NCBI RefSeq assembly: GCF_029227915.1
Contig: NC_079879.1
Span: 3,782,001 to 3,846,000 of the forward strand
DNA from: Hydractinia symbiolongicarpus
Lineage: Eukaryota; Cnidaria; Hydrozoa; Anthoathecata; Hydractiniidae
Direction: 5' to 3'
DNA length: 64,000 nucleotides
Shown: positions 1 through 12,111 of the stretch, piece by piece
Layout of the letters: every line of letters begins with the position of its first letter
Position numbering within the stretch: the stretch's first letter is position 1
Program-made: the position numbers and the translations under genes
The notes under the pieces: model-generated
Told to the model about the DNA's origin: nothing
Databases searched by the model: none
Seen by the model: only the letters and a program-made list of their open reading frames with translations

Positions 1-676
1 ATTTTCCTTTGATGTTGCCGAAAAATGCATGTCTAATATGTTAAATTTTCTGACGTTACGACTCGTCGAAAATAACATTACTTTAACGTCAATATCCTAT
101 ATTAAATTAATGAAGCCATTACAGTGCACCTAAAACTTTGAGGCCAAATAACTTGGAAACGAGGTGGTGACGTCAATGATTTTTCACCGCGTGGGTAACT
201 AGGGACCAACTAAGACCAATTTGGGTAATTTTCCCAAACCTGGGTCCCCGAATCCGTTTCGGAATGGACGGGTTGATGACGTCATCGAAAAACCTTCAAA
301 CCCTAATATCTCTGCAACCGTTTATCAAAAGTGCATGATCCTATACATTTTCCTGATCAGAGTTTCAAGATCTAAGCGATGAATAGACGGTATAGAAATT
401 TCCAAAAGAAATTTTTTAGGTTTTGACAGGCCATTGCTGACGTCAGCAAAATTTTCAAACCCTTATATCTCATTAACCGCTCATTAAAAGCACATGATCA
501 TATAAATTTTCTTGATCAGCGTTTTAAGCTCCACACAATAGAGGCAACTTGAAAACAAGCTTCTGAATTTATTTATTTTGTATTTGCACTGCTGACGTCA
601 GCAAAAAATGTAAAACAACCTATTTTACCATCTTCCTTTTGCCTGAGTGGATTTTTCCACGGGCCTTATCGACTAG
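1..676 (+). mobile_element. Non-autonomous Helitron, 5' truncated by the window edge
   Basis: The 3' end shows the Helitron signature: a hairpin (GTGGA...TCCAC, 647-660), then GGGCCTTATCGACTAG and an insertion-site T at 677. The body matches, in the same order, copies at 10635-11372, 11373-12111 and 44121-44709 (for example the stretch around GTGGGTAACTAGGGAC and the GCTGACGTCAGC palindromes). The missing 5' end should begin TCTATATAATAATACGCC, as in the complete copies. No coding capacity is visible. Confidence 0.8.
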
Positions 677-2126
677 TTAAGAAATATTTCGATAGACTAG
701 ACGTTCTACATCTGACAGCCTCATATATCATTGTGTAACTACTTTATGGTTGAAGTTACTGTATTTTATTTTTTTTGGAATTAAAAAATTTATTCATATG
801 TTGTTTTTATCAAATAACATATTCCGCATGTATCCTTTACCCAGTCAATTTTAATTTGGCCTCAAAGTAACAACCGTACGTCTAACAGATTTTTAAAAAT
901 TTAATTTTTTTAAAAAAAACAGGCCCTAAAGTAATTTGGTATTATTGCAAACACGAAGAGAAAATTTAGCGATAAGCTCTTCGCTCAGAGAAATGTTATT
1001 TATGCCTGTTACATATACTTCTTCTGCTTTTGTATTTCGTTTGTCCAAGCTTTCTAAAAAAAAACTTTTATAACGCAGAAAAGTAAAATCTTTTTGCAAG
1101 CTCCCCCCTTGATTAACTGCGCCTACCCTTAAAACCAAATTTTTAAATAAGGGCCCGGGCGGCTTAATCGGCTTTTTAAGGTTTAGTATTAGCAAAATCA
1201 GGAGAAAGCAGAGACGATAGCATCTAATGTTTTAATGTACAGTGAGATGCAATCTTGATCTGTTATATTTTTTATTTTTACTTTAATTTTTAGCTTGGGC
1301 TCCTGTTTAACCAAAATTGTCTTTCTTCTTATAAAAATAGAAAGAACAAAAACACATCTCCACCTCATTGCCATGTAAAACGTTCACTGACAACTCACAA
1401 TTATAAAACTTGGCTTTTCTGAACATATTATAACTAGAAGATTTGCGGCAGGAAAATCTTTTCGCGCATTAAGTGTCGTTTCCGTTTGACCACTCTAGCG
1501 TAAAAAGCTGACAGCTTTTTTAGAGCGTGCGTTAAAAACCAACGTCTTTTGTAGATATATGAAGGTAAAGTATTATAATGAGGTAGGACAGCGAGACAGT
1601 CTGACAAAGGTCAGCGACACTGTTTAGTGAAGGACACCAACTGGCGAAGGATAAGAATATTTAGGACTAGCGAAAAACCTTAATTTCACATGTGCATTAT
1701 GTTGAACAAAATCAAAGTAATTGAATATTTGCATTACAAATCTCAAGTACACGTTTTAACTTGTAATTATCTTAATCTTCTTGGTTGTTGATTGCAAGAA
1801 CGATATACAATCTTGTTTTTTTTTACGGAAAAACATATGAGCTTTGTTTTGCTGCTAGACTAAAGTATTAATCATCCAAAATAAAGTTTTTTTAGAATGT
1901 GCAACAATGTGGAATAAGTTCGATATAACAATTGTGCCTTAATGTTATGGTGAGATAACCAGGTCATTATGTAGCCTAAGAAGGTGATCTCTTAAATAGA
2001 AATCTACCGCAGGCAATTTTCTGTAGAATAAAAGCTTGCAAGTAGCTAAAGATATTATGCAAATAGGTTTCTTCATTTTTTTTTACGTGATTTAAATAAT
2101 TACATCGTTTGGGTGATAACAAAATA
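677..2126. other. AT-rich intergenic stretch, nothing recognised
   Basis: No supported gene. Short open frames here (for example 926-1195 minus) have low-complexity, lysine/phenylalanine-rich translations typical of random AT-rich DNA. Confidence 0.5.
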
Positions 2127-3002
2127 TTAATGCGACATTGAAAAATGTCGCCTGATACTATTGTACGTTCTTTTCCATGAGGAAGGATGAAACAAGATAT
2201 AGATAAACGCATCTGAAGAAAATCCAAAGTAGTATAGAAATGGCAGCAATCTATCCAATAGATTGTGGACAGGTCGTTTTAGTATGTAACTGAAGAAATA
2301 AATCAGATCTGGAACAATGACAAACAAAATGAAAGTTATTATTAACAGTGTGGGTACTACGAAACCTCTCATTTTTCTAACTCTCTTTCTTCTGTTTTGG
2401 GTCCCAGTGTTGATGCAACATTCTGTCATGTCGAATCTTACCGACGTTGAAAGTCTCTGTAAACGGTTCTTGCGTATTAACTTTAAGACATAACTGTAAG
2501 TAAATGTTGCAACAATAAGAAAGATCAGTTCCGCAATAGGAAAATAATATACGTAACAAAATTTAAAGAATTCTTCTATAGTAATGCTCTGTTGAATGGC
2601 AATTGATATTACGCTGACGATAACACTAACCAACCAAACGAAGCACATTAAGTGTCTAGAACGTTTTCCATTCCAGAAAATAGGATAACGTATATTCAAA
2701 TATACTTCAAAGAATCTATCCGCAGTTAGTATGATCATAATAAGGTAGTAAGCTAGGATGCAGCCTGTATTTTGAACTAATATCATATAAAAATCAATTT
2801 TTTGTGAAGTTTTTAGAGCGAATAAGCGTCTCAACAGTCCAATTCCAGCAATTAAGATTTCTGATAAACTCAAATTGATTAGGAATAACCTTTGACTTTC
2901 ACTAACTCTTCGACATTTTCGCTGCAACAGCCAAACCACAGCAATTATATGCAAAACGACGACAAGTATAATAATTATAAATTGTAGTAAAGACCAGTTC
3001 AT
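2127..3002 (-). CDS. Class A (rhodopsin-like) G-protein-coupled receptor
   Basis: Single-exon gene for a 291-residue seven-helix receptor, expected at the plasma membrane. Hydrophobic helices lie at about residues 5-27, 38-60, 73-95, 117-138, 150-172, 212-237 and 249-271. Class A landmarks are present but altered. TM2 has NLSLSE (43-48) in place of NLxxAD. The DRY motif is DRF (95-97). TM6 keeps a proline (231). The TM7 NPxxY region reads DAFIY (264-268). The usual TM3 cysteine (about residue 71) is absent. The N-terminus before TM1 is only a few residues, so the ligand may bind within the helix bundle, or an upstream exon may supply more N-terminus. The ligand cannot be inferred. Divergent receptors of this kind form large cnidarian families. 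Confidence 0.85.
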   Translation of the reverse strand: MNWSLLQFIIIILVVVLHIIAVVWLLQRKCRRVSESQRLFLINLSLSEILIAGIGLLRRLFALKTSQKIDFYMILVQNTGCILAYYLIMIILTADRFFEVYLNIRYPIFWNGKRSRHLMCFVWLVSVIVSVISIAIQQSITIEEFFKFCYVYYFPIAELIFLIVATFTYSYVLKLIRKNRLQRLSTSVRFDMTECCINTGTQNRRKRVRKMRGFVVPTLLIITFILFVIVPDLIYFFSYILKRPVHNLLDRLLPFLYYFGFSSDAFIYILFHPSSWKRTYNSIRRHFSMSH

Positions 3003-4859
3003 TTTGAATCAGTTGAACTGTCAGTTTTCGCAATAAAGTAATTGTAGAGCTACCAGCTAGTTCGTCATTTTTAAATAAACAATATGACGATGGCGGAATT
3101 TTCTACCTTGTTTACGTCTGATGAGTTTAATCGTCAACTAAAAAGAAGAAAGAATGAAGCCACGTCTGAATAGCGCTTACTTCGTCTTATTGAGCTGAGA
3201 AGTAAATATTTTGAAAAATATCAGGTTTAAATTATTTGATCGCTTAATAAGCCCTTTTTTATTGTGGCTTAATATTTTTATTTCAAGTAAGTTTTTCTTC
3301 ATCTTTTTCCTTTTTTTTCATTTTCCTGTTCGTGTTTTGTAATTGAAATGCAGTAATAGTGTACTTAAAACAGTGATATGAGAAACATCTGCTTGAACAT
3401 GTAAATCATAATGCTTTCCTGCGTTGCTTTTCTTAGGCTTTCGAAATGTGTTTTATTCATTACTATATTTGTTTGTGCCAAGTGATCTTTATTCAGTAGA
3501 GTGTTAGTTTAGTTGGGAATAAGAGTTCCAAAATAAAGGCGGACATTTAATATGCGTAGAATAAGGTCCCCTCGAACAAATAATCATGTTAGCTTCAAGT
3601 TGGAATCTGGAAAATTTAGGCAGCTTTAGATTGATATACCTTTTTTTATTTTTTTTTTATTTTACACAATCTTTATACAGGATAAGTATTTCAATATTTA
3701 CAACATTGCTATTAATAACAGCCTGTTAAAATATATAACTTTAAAAAGTACTAAAAAAAAAGATAGAAATTAACAGCTATAGTAGTATGTTAACAATTCA
3801 GACTCTCAAAAAAAAAACTTTAAAAACTTAATCTAGATAAAATTAAAAGATAGAAACTATTAGTTCAATTATATAAATTAAAAACTTTCTTTTAGAAATC
3901 ATTAAAATTTTCTGTTTTCCGAATTTTAATCGGAAGTTCATTATAGTAGTTGGCACCCATACAGAAAGAAACAGACATGGCGCACTACAATTTCCTTGAT
4001 GGAATTTTCAGCATGCAGCCATTATTTATTGTTTCCCGATCATGGGATCTCATATCTTTTTAAATACTGGATGAAATTCCTTGAAATTTTGTGGCATTTC
4101 CTGACTTTTATTGGAATTTGAGAAAATAAATAAAAAAAATTCTAAATATTGTTTTGCCAATGTCACTTTGTCCTTTATTGACAGGTGGTCATATCAACTT
4201 TTGCTGTAGTGCTAAAAATAAATGTTTTCTAAACTAACCAGTCGTATAAATATGTTATTATGTATATGATAGTGACAAAAAGTCATCATACAATATCGAA
4301 ATGCATACTGTGTAATTTACAGACCGGAATATTGGTAATATACAGACCGGAATATTTGTATTTTCCTATTTCTCTATTTCTATTGTCATATGATGACGTC
4401 ATAGGTAATTTTATCACATGGCAATCCAAATTGTCTTGATTGAGTAGTTACTACCATAAGTGCTAATAAATATAACAAGTTTTCATCCATGACAGCTACT
4501 AAACCTAAAGTTTTCAAATAATGGTTTTTCAAAATAATGTATTGAAGATTTGAATTTTGATCGATTTCTATTTTCTCCATGGAGAAATCCTTTGTTTTTA
4601 TGCCACCTGTTAATGTTCCTAAAAATATCTCACATTTTTATATTACTTTTTTAATGACTAGTACTGTAAATAGTTTTAAAAAAGATAAAAAAACAAGATT
4701 TCCAAGAAAGACATATTTTCTTCAACCATTGTCTCATTATGACGTCATCACTTCCTGTGATGACATGTCAACCCAAATATTTTATCACTAATTAAGTCAC
4801 AAGATAAGTGTCGTCCCTTAAAACCAAACAGAACAAAAGTTACGGCCCGAAAAAAACCC
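3003..4859. other. Intergenic stretch with one tiny open frame
   Basis: Mostly AT-rich, with homopolymer runs. A 29-codon frame at 3084-3173 (+), divergent from the GPCR, is hydrophilic and ends in a basic, glutamate-containing tail. It could be a first exon or a chance frame. No gene is supported. Confidence 0.35.
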
Positions 4860-5171
4860 ATACCAAATAGGGTTAACGTGGTCGCCAGTTTGTCAATAGA
4901 TTGAAGTTTCTGCAACTGTGTTTGGGTCAAATTGGGATTAATAGCATAATTGAAGGTAACACAGGGCAAAATCATTCCACGAAAGATCTTATTCATTGTT
5001 GGTTTGTCGAGATAATTGCGCAAAGAAAAAAGCAAACGTAATTTTGACATGGTTTTTTGTACATTTTATCAAAGTTGGTGGACATTGATAGGGAACTATC
5101 CAAGATTGTCCCTAAGCACTTGTACGATTGTGTATTTTGTATTTCTTCACTATCGTACTACAACGAAAGAT
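4860..5171 (-). pseudogene. LINE-type reverse transcriptase fragment
   Basis: On the minus strand, 5170-5045 reads as the region after the RT active site of a non-LTR retrotransposon: a YKCLGTILDSSLS-like stretch and a following basic helix. A frame change near 5045 leads into LRNYLDKPTMNKIFRGM and QTQLQKLQSIDKLA, which resemble the thumb/connection segment of LINE RTs. No YxDD motif or endonuclease is visible, so this is a short dead remnant. Confidence 0.6.
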
Positions 5172-5197
5172 CTTAGATCCACATTTAGTTTTTAGCA

Positions 5198-5935
5198 CTA
5201 GTTACATGCAGGGCGTGTCATTTCGGTTACTATTTTGAAGGGACTATACTTTAAAATCTCCTGAATTTTGGACAATCTACACCGGTTTTTCTGAAGGTAA
5301 ACTATATTTCCTTCAAGATCAAATTGTTTTAAAGCAGCTCTACCTGAAAGCAAAGCTTGCAATTTATTTCTTTTTTTAAATTTACAAAGGGCTAAAATCA
5401 ACTTAATGCAATATTGTGTCGAATGAGTCTCCAATCTTGAAATAGAGGAAGATCGACTTAAAAAGGGAAATTTGGATTGGCAGCTATGGAAGCAAGTCAA
5501 GGTGCGTGTTCGATATGTCTACAATCAGGGACAAAAAATGTGGCCAAACCATTAAAAATAGTGAAAATATTACCTGTAGCCCTTCCCCCACTATCAATGT
5601 TCTTTTGTGTCATGCACTGAATTTCGTTGAAACATTGATATAGGGGGACAGGGGGACAGTTCCTGCACAATGAGCTTGTATTTTTGTTGTTTGGCCACAT
5701 ATTTATATCCCTGATTGTAGTTGCCGTTACCACAGCGTCCATATTTTATTTCTTTTTTTAACAAGATGTTAATTTTAGTACACAATTCCATTTTAAGAAT
5801 ATTTGCAGAGTTCCAGCACCTTTTTTTCGCAATATGCAGAAATTGAGGTAACAGGTGCAAGTCGATAACAGTTAGTTTTCCATGTATATCTTTACGTAGC
5901 ATATGTGTTTTTGCTTTTACGCTATCGTCGAACAA
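5198..5935 (-). other. Overlapping minus-strand open frames, unrecognised
   Basis: Three partly overlapping minus-strand frames (5594-5935, 5497-5742, 5198-5500) are denser and less repetitive than the surroundings. The longest is 113 codons, basic, and contains a short leucine-rich stretch. They may be frameshifted pieces of one degraded retroelement gene, perhaps upstream of the LINE RT remnant just below them. I do not recognise the family. Confidence 0.2.
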
Positions 5936-7062
5936 AGAAAATCATAGTCTTAATTTCTTCATTTAGATCCGTAGCAGAGATAGTTCATTGATGATACTAA
6001 AGCTACGCATCTTCTTTCCAAGGTCGCTTTTCCGTTTAAAAAAAAAGAAAAAAATGCTGTCGAGAAGAAAAATTGAAAATAAAGCGATATATCGCTATAG
6101 CTACTGATTGTTGAATTTTCTGCTGATATTTAAAGCCGTAACATAAAACATGTATTTTAAGTAAAGAAGATCAATTTCAGGTGTTTATAATTGTGATTAC
6201 ATATTCTAAAAAATAGGTTCTAGAGGGACATAACAATTTATAAATATAGAATGCGATACAACAGCCTTTAAGTTACGTACCAAGAAACTAAATGAAAAGA
6301 CATTAAAGTTATCTTCGTAGTTTACAAAAATAAAAAAAATATCTAAAAGATAAGTTTGCATACGGTTGGACCACAAAAAATCAATAGCAAACCTACAGGA
6401 AACTTTTTCTTAACTAGCGATGTACCACAAAACTGAGGTAGCGTTTATCTGCATTCCTAGAAAATAGGCGTAGTTTCTTATTATTGACTAAATTCTCCGT
6501 TGCTGCTACTAGCTACTGGCATATTAGAAAAAGATTTAGTTTTCGATAGCATTGATTCTCTGGGAGGTAAGAATTATTATTTTTTTATGTCGAAACTAAT
6601 AAAAAGAAAAAACCCATTTGACAACAAACAGAGTTGCACAATTTTAAGTTATCCTAAAAATCTATTTACAATTAAAAAGGTTTATTAGTAAAAGGAAATG
6701 AGTTTCACCCACTCCAAATTTGTCATTCAGGATCATGGGAATTAAGTCCGTGGGCAGCTAGAGTCACCTTTAATACTAATGACAAAGCTACTAATTAAAT
6801 TTCTTATTACATTAATTACGCAATAGAGCCCATTAGCACCTGAAAGTTGCCACATAGGGTAGACTTACTAATAAATTATGCTATCTTCTGGATTCGAATT
6901 TACGGAGTTCTAACAAATAACAAGTTACAAGATATGTCTAAAGCTGTAAGTGAAATGTCATTTGCCGCGTTTTTTTTCACACGAAGCCGTCGTGGTACAC
7001 GGTTTTTAAAACACCCCAATGTCTCATTCGTAAAAATTGAGGGGGTTTCCAATGGTAGATTC
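5936..7062. other. AT-rich intergenic stretch, nothing recognised
   Basis: Contains scattered short frames with no recognisable domain. It probably includes the 3' untranslated region of the minus-strand cysteine-rich gene that ends at 7063. Confidence 0.4.
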
Positions 7063-8145
7063 TTACATTGGATCCAATTCAAGATTCGTAACGCATCTCT
7101 TTTTCTTCAACAAAAAATGGCAAGACAAACGGCTGGAACATTTACAATCAGCGTTAGAATCGCATTGACGAAACAGCATCTTGCAATGTCGCAACGAAAA
7201 TTTTACTTTCTTTTTTGCCCATTTTATCTAAGATAAATTGGTTTGAAAGCATTATGATTTTCTTCGTGGAAACTTTTTAATATTTCAGTATTTCATATTC
7301 CATTTGCTTAAAATCATCCAATGAATACATATTGCTTAAGACGACGATAAAATACTAAAAGTATTAGAAAGCATAAAAATAGCTCCGTTTTTTATTTTGT
7401 TTATTTCCAGTTTGTATTTCCAGTTTTTCTTTCTTACTTATGACCTGCTTCTAACTTAACTGGAGAAGTTTTTGATATAAAGAAATACATTTTTTAAAAA
7501 ATAAAATAAAAAAACAACTTTGGTGCGTGTTTAGCAGTGCTATCGTATCTAAGTCTATGTAGATCAAGACCTTACCAAAGCCTCTTCAGTTTTGCCTTTC
7601 ACTTCCTGTCGCATTTCTTTCAAAACATCAGGAGGATTAACTGTGCCTTTTAATGGCGACGCACAGACATATCCTACCAGCAGTACGAAGAAGAAAATCA
7701 TCCAAGCCTAAATAGATACAGACATTATATTAAACAAACAAAAAAATTAATAAAAAGGTTTTCTGATAAACTAAATGTTGATAGACATCAATTTTTAAAA
7801 TTGATCAAATTTATTTTCCATGAAGAACAAAAAAGAAAATGAATAAAAAAAAATCTGCTCCATTTGTTGTTTAATCTATCGTGCTGACGAATTAGTTTTA
7901 AAAAAGAAAGTCAATTTTAAAAATAAGGATTAAATTAAAAAAAGAATTAAACAGTAAAAGTTTTTTACACTTGTAGAATGTAAAGTACACTCATAAGACG
8001 TTATTTAATATTCTACCTTATTCTGCTGTTACAGGTAAATATTTTTGTTCGTTTGTTGCTACATGTGACAAAATATGTTAATACTTACTGTTGTTCTAAT
8101 TTTGTAACGACTTGAACATACAAAATGTACATAGCTACTTACCAT
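7063..8145 (-). CDS. Small secreted cysteine-rich protein, three exons (8143-8145, 7576-7707, 7063-7227)
   Basis: Reconstructed from splice signals on the minus strand. Exon 1 contributes only the ATG (8143-8145), followed directly by GTAAGT. Exon 2 (7707-7576) follows a TAG acceptor and ends before GTAAGG. Exon 3 (7227-7063) follows TTATCTTAG and ends at TAA. All joins are phase 0 and give 99 residues. Residues 1-18 form a clear signal peptide (a run of I/F/V/L ending near CASP). Then comes an acidic/basic propeptide-like segment and a lysine-rich C-terminal part with six cysteines spaced C-x6-C-x5-C-x-C-x5-C-x8-C. This layout suits a secreted disulfide-stabilised peptide: an antimicrobial, an inhibitor, a toxin-like knottin or a signalling peptide. 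The sequence alone does not decide which. A TATA box lies about 120 bp upstream of the ATG. Confidence 0.72.
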
Positions 8146-8265
8146 TTTTTAGATATTTAATATTCCGAGATTTAGAGATCAAAAAGTTGCTGAAAACATG
8201 TGCTAACCATAAACTAGTGTTTCTAACGCAAATAACCGAATAAAAAATGTGCTGAAGCTAGAACT

Positions 8266-8275
8266 ATTTTATATA
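8266..8275 (-). promoter_or_regulatory. TATA box of the cysteine-rich peptide gene
   Basis: The minus strand reads TATATAAAAT, about 120 bp before the start codon at 8145. Transcription would begin near 8235-8245, giving a roughly 90-nt leader that carries at least one short upstream ATG. Confidence 0.5.
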
Positions 8276-10634
8276 TTTCTGCGAGATGCTCCTTACCGCG
8301 CATGTCTATTTTAATTACGTCCGCCCACTGTCAACAATCAAATATAATGGATACTCAAAAGTGCAGTTAGATGTGTTAATTTTCATCCTCGTCAAAAGGA
8401 TTATAAGGTGCACCGCAACTTGCTTTTTCACCCACGACAATATTTAGCATTATAATTTTCTTGCAAATATCGCCAAACTACATTTAGCTATAGGTAGTGA
8501 TTGATTGACTTCCTAATCAGTGGCATGCCCATTTAGTAAAAATATTTTATTATGTAGTCTACAGTGAAGATTGTTAATGGGTGACGCTACATTTGTTATG
8601 ACAATTTCCTTTATCCTATGCAATTGTCTCTCACTTACTATCAAAGGCGGTGATGCAAATTATTGTCCCTTTGTGCTTGCATAAAATAGGAAATATAAGC
8701 GCCATTACCACATTCAAACATTTTTATGTTTAGCGTTTACTGAGATTTTAAAACACAATAGTTGTATAGAATTCCGCTGTAATTAGCTAATCTTGCTCCT
8801 TTCGTAAGATAATTTCACAAAATTATTGTAAACACAAAATTGTTAGAGTTAGTGACATCCTTCAGTATAAATATCTCACCTCGTTTCGGATAAAATAATT
8901 TAGTGCGTCTGCTAACGGTATCCTTACTCTACGTTCGCTTTCTCTCTATTTTAAAAATTACATTTCCTTCGTGTGCTGATGGTTTTAACGGACCAGAATC
9001 TCATTTTTCTAGAAAAGTAAATGCAATGCCGAATAACATCGTTTAAAATAATTACACAAAGTAGAATGTTAAAAAACACGTTAGCAAAATAAGAGATTCT
9101 ATTGAAGTGGACTTTGTGCACTATAGTTGAAAATCAAGTCGAATGGAAACGAGCGTGTAATAGAGAATTTACAGAATTAAACTGATCTTGAGAACTTACT
9201 AATGAAGACTACTGAAGTTAATAGTCAATATAAGATCGAAAGCCAATAACAACCACAATGATTTCAAAACTTTGCATTTCGTAAATATTTTACCTTCAAG
9301 AGTATTGCAAAATTTGAAACCACAGTTTTTGCAATAACACGATGCGAAAGGATAAGCGCATATAATTAAAAATTTTGTGGCTAATAAAACACAAATTCTC
9401 ATTACAAATTTTTTTCCTCATTCACGATACCACTTAAGAATTGCAGATGGAATCACAATGTAACAGGTAAAGAAAGAGATATATTCTTAAGCAAAATAAT
9501 AAAAAAATGCGTGGGGAAACTTGGATTTTTAATCATTCATATACCACATACGTTTATGTCATATCCTATAGCAAAATTTAGGTTAAGCATTACTTGTTCA
9601 GAATTACCATTTTTAAATTGAAGTTTAAATTTAAGTAATGTATTATGAAATGCAATGACTGTTACATATCGCACGTTAAATAAAAACAAGCGGTTTGGCA
9701 CACCACGATCAGATATAATTTTTCAATCTCTGTACGTGATCGTGGCATACAGAATAATAATAATAATGATGAAAAACAAACGGGTCGCCAACGCCTTCAT
9801 TACTGTTAAAGTACGCTATGCCTCTCAGTAGTTACAGCACAATGTCGATTGCAATTAGAGGTATAATTCTGGAGGTCTTTAACTTGAAGAAAAACATCTA
9901 AGATTTATGACGTATCTAGTGACCAATGTTTCATAAGTAGTTTATTATTAGCATGGAAAATATAAAATAAATTCACTGTGGCATGTTTCACTGTCACTTT
10001 TTGTCCTTCCCAGAATTCTATGGAAGTGGTACAATTACAACGCCGTCCAAAAAAAAAACAAGATCCCAAAATACAGACCGCCCTAGAATAAGGTTAAAGT
10101 TTCTTGTGTGAATTTAGAATTATGCGCTAACCAAATTATATCTATTTCTCTTGGTCGATCGTTTAACTTTGAGATTTGATGACATATTGAGAGTTTGAAA
10201 ACAGTTTTGCTTGAAAGAGTGGTTTTCCACATTCTATCTCTACCTCTTTTTATTTTATCCGTATTTTCATCGATTTTTTTATTAACATTTAAAGCTATTT
10301 GCTACAATTACTTGTACATAAATGAAACAAACCTCTACCTACACAACACTTTGTTGGCATGGTGGAAAGAAATCCACAAGTTCCGGCCATTATGAAAAGA
10401 TTTTTAATATTTTGCATTCCGTATATTGAGAATTGCATAGTCAGAAATATGATCCATATCGCATTCCTCTTAGCCAGTCCCGCTTGGAGTATTTTTTTCC
10501 TAACCATAACTGTGGTTACTTGGGAGCTCTTTGAACGCAACGATAGTTTGCACCTCAACTTACTATATTCTTTTATCGTGAGTTGCAACTAAAGCTCGAG
10601 TCACAATGGTGCTATAAGACCTCTTTATTACTTA
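8276..10634. other. Intergenic stretch, nothing recognised
   Basis: AT-rich DNA with no domain-bearing frame. Frames at 9199-9402, 10195-10395 and 10295-10592 are short, hydrophobic/basic and overlap on both strands. They are best read as chance frames. Confidence 0.45.
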
Positions 10635-11372
10635 CTAGTCGATAAGGCCCGTGGAAAAATCCACTTAGGCAGAAGGACAATGGAAAAGTAGGTTGTTTTA
10701 GATTTTTTGCTGACGTCAGCAGTGCAATTACAAAAATATTTGGCGAAATTTAGTTTATTCGTTGCCTGTACTATGCAGATGTTAAAACGCTGACCAAGAA
10801 AATGTATATGATCATATCTTTTTGATAAGCAGTTAATGAGACATAAGGGTTTTAACATTTTGCTTATGTCAGCAATGGCCAGTCAAACCCCCCAAATTTT
10901 TTTTTTAGAAATTTGTATACCTGCTGCCTTCATCGCATAGATCTTGAAACGCTGATCAAGAAAATGTATAGGATCATGTACTTTTGACAAACGGCTGCAG
11001 AGATATTAGGGTTTGAAGGTTGTTTGATGACGTCATCAACCCGTGCATTCCGAAACGGATTCTGGGACATATGTTTGGAAAAATCACCCAAATTGGTCCT
11101 AGGTGGTCCCTAGTTACCCACGCGGTGAAAAATCATTGACGTCACCACCTCGTTTTCAAGTTATTTGGCCTCGAAATTTTAAGTGCACTGTAATGGCTTC
11201 ATTAATTTAATATAGGATATTGACGTTAAAGTAGTGTTATTGACGTCGCGCCGTATTGTCAGAACTTTTAGCATATTAGACATGCATTTTTCGGCAACAT
11301 CAAAGGAAAATGAACACATCCACTTTGCCTGTCACAGACAGACGGACACACTTAGCGTATTATTATAAGAGA
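10635..11372 (-). mobile_element. Non-autonomous Helitron, copy A of a tandem run
   Basis: Read on the minus strand, the element starts TCTCTTATAATAATACGC at 11372 and ends with the GTGG...CCAC hairpin and CTAG at 10635, with an A-T insertion site (T opposite 10634). It is 738 bp long. Its 5' end abuts the 3' CTAG of the next copy with no spacer. The body carries TGACGTCA-type palindromes. Confidence 0.85.
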
Positions 11373-12111
11373 CTAGTCAATAAGGCCCGTGGAAAAATCC
11401 ACTAAGGCGCAGAAGAACAATGGAAAATTAGGTTGCTTTAGATTTTTTGCTGACGTCAGCAGTGTATATACAAAAAGAAAATTGGTGAAATTTAATCATT
11501 TGTTGTCTGTAATGTGCAGAGGTTAAAACGCTGATCAAAATAATGTATAGTATCGTATGTTTTTGAAAAGAGCCTAAGGAGATATAGGGTATAAAAATTT
11601 TGCTGACGTCAGCAAAGTTCCTACCAAAAGTTCCAAAGAAAAATTTCTTCACAAATTCGTACACCCGTTGCATTCATCATATAGATCTTGAAATGCTGAT
11701 CAAGAAAATGTATAGGAACATGAACTTTTGACAAACGGTTGCAGAGATATTGGGGTTTGTAGGTTTTGTGATGACGCCATCAACCCGTCCATTCCGAAAC
11801 GGATTCAAGGACCCAGGTTTGGGAAACTTACCCAAATTGGTCCCAGGTGGTCCCTAGTTACCCACGCGGTGAAAAATCATTGACGTCACCACCTCGTTTC
11901 CAAGTTATTTGGCCTCAATGTTTTAAGTGCACTGTAACGGCTTCAATAATTTAATATAGGATATTGACGTTAAAGTAATATTATTGACGTCGCGCCGTAA
12001 CGTTAGAAAATTTAACATATTGGATATGCATTTTTCGGCAACATCAAAGGAAAATGACGATATCCACTTTGCCTGTTACAGACACACGGAACTGGCGTAT
12101 TATTATATAGA
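11373..12111 (-). mobile_element. Non-autonomous Helitron, copy B of a tandem run
   Basis: Minus-strand element of 739 bp, from TCTATATAATAATACGCC (5' end at 12111) to a hairpin plus CTAG (11373-11376). It is bounded on both sides by other copies in the same orientation, joined as CTAG|TCT. Confidence 0.85.

Noticed and set aside
6847-7236. 129-codon plus-strand frame
   Set aside because: Overlaps exon 3 of the cysteine-rich gene on the opposite strand, where splice sites and cysteine spacing give a better explanation.
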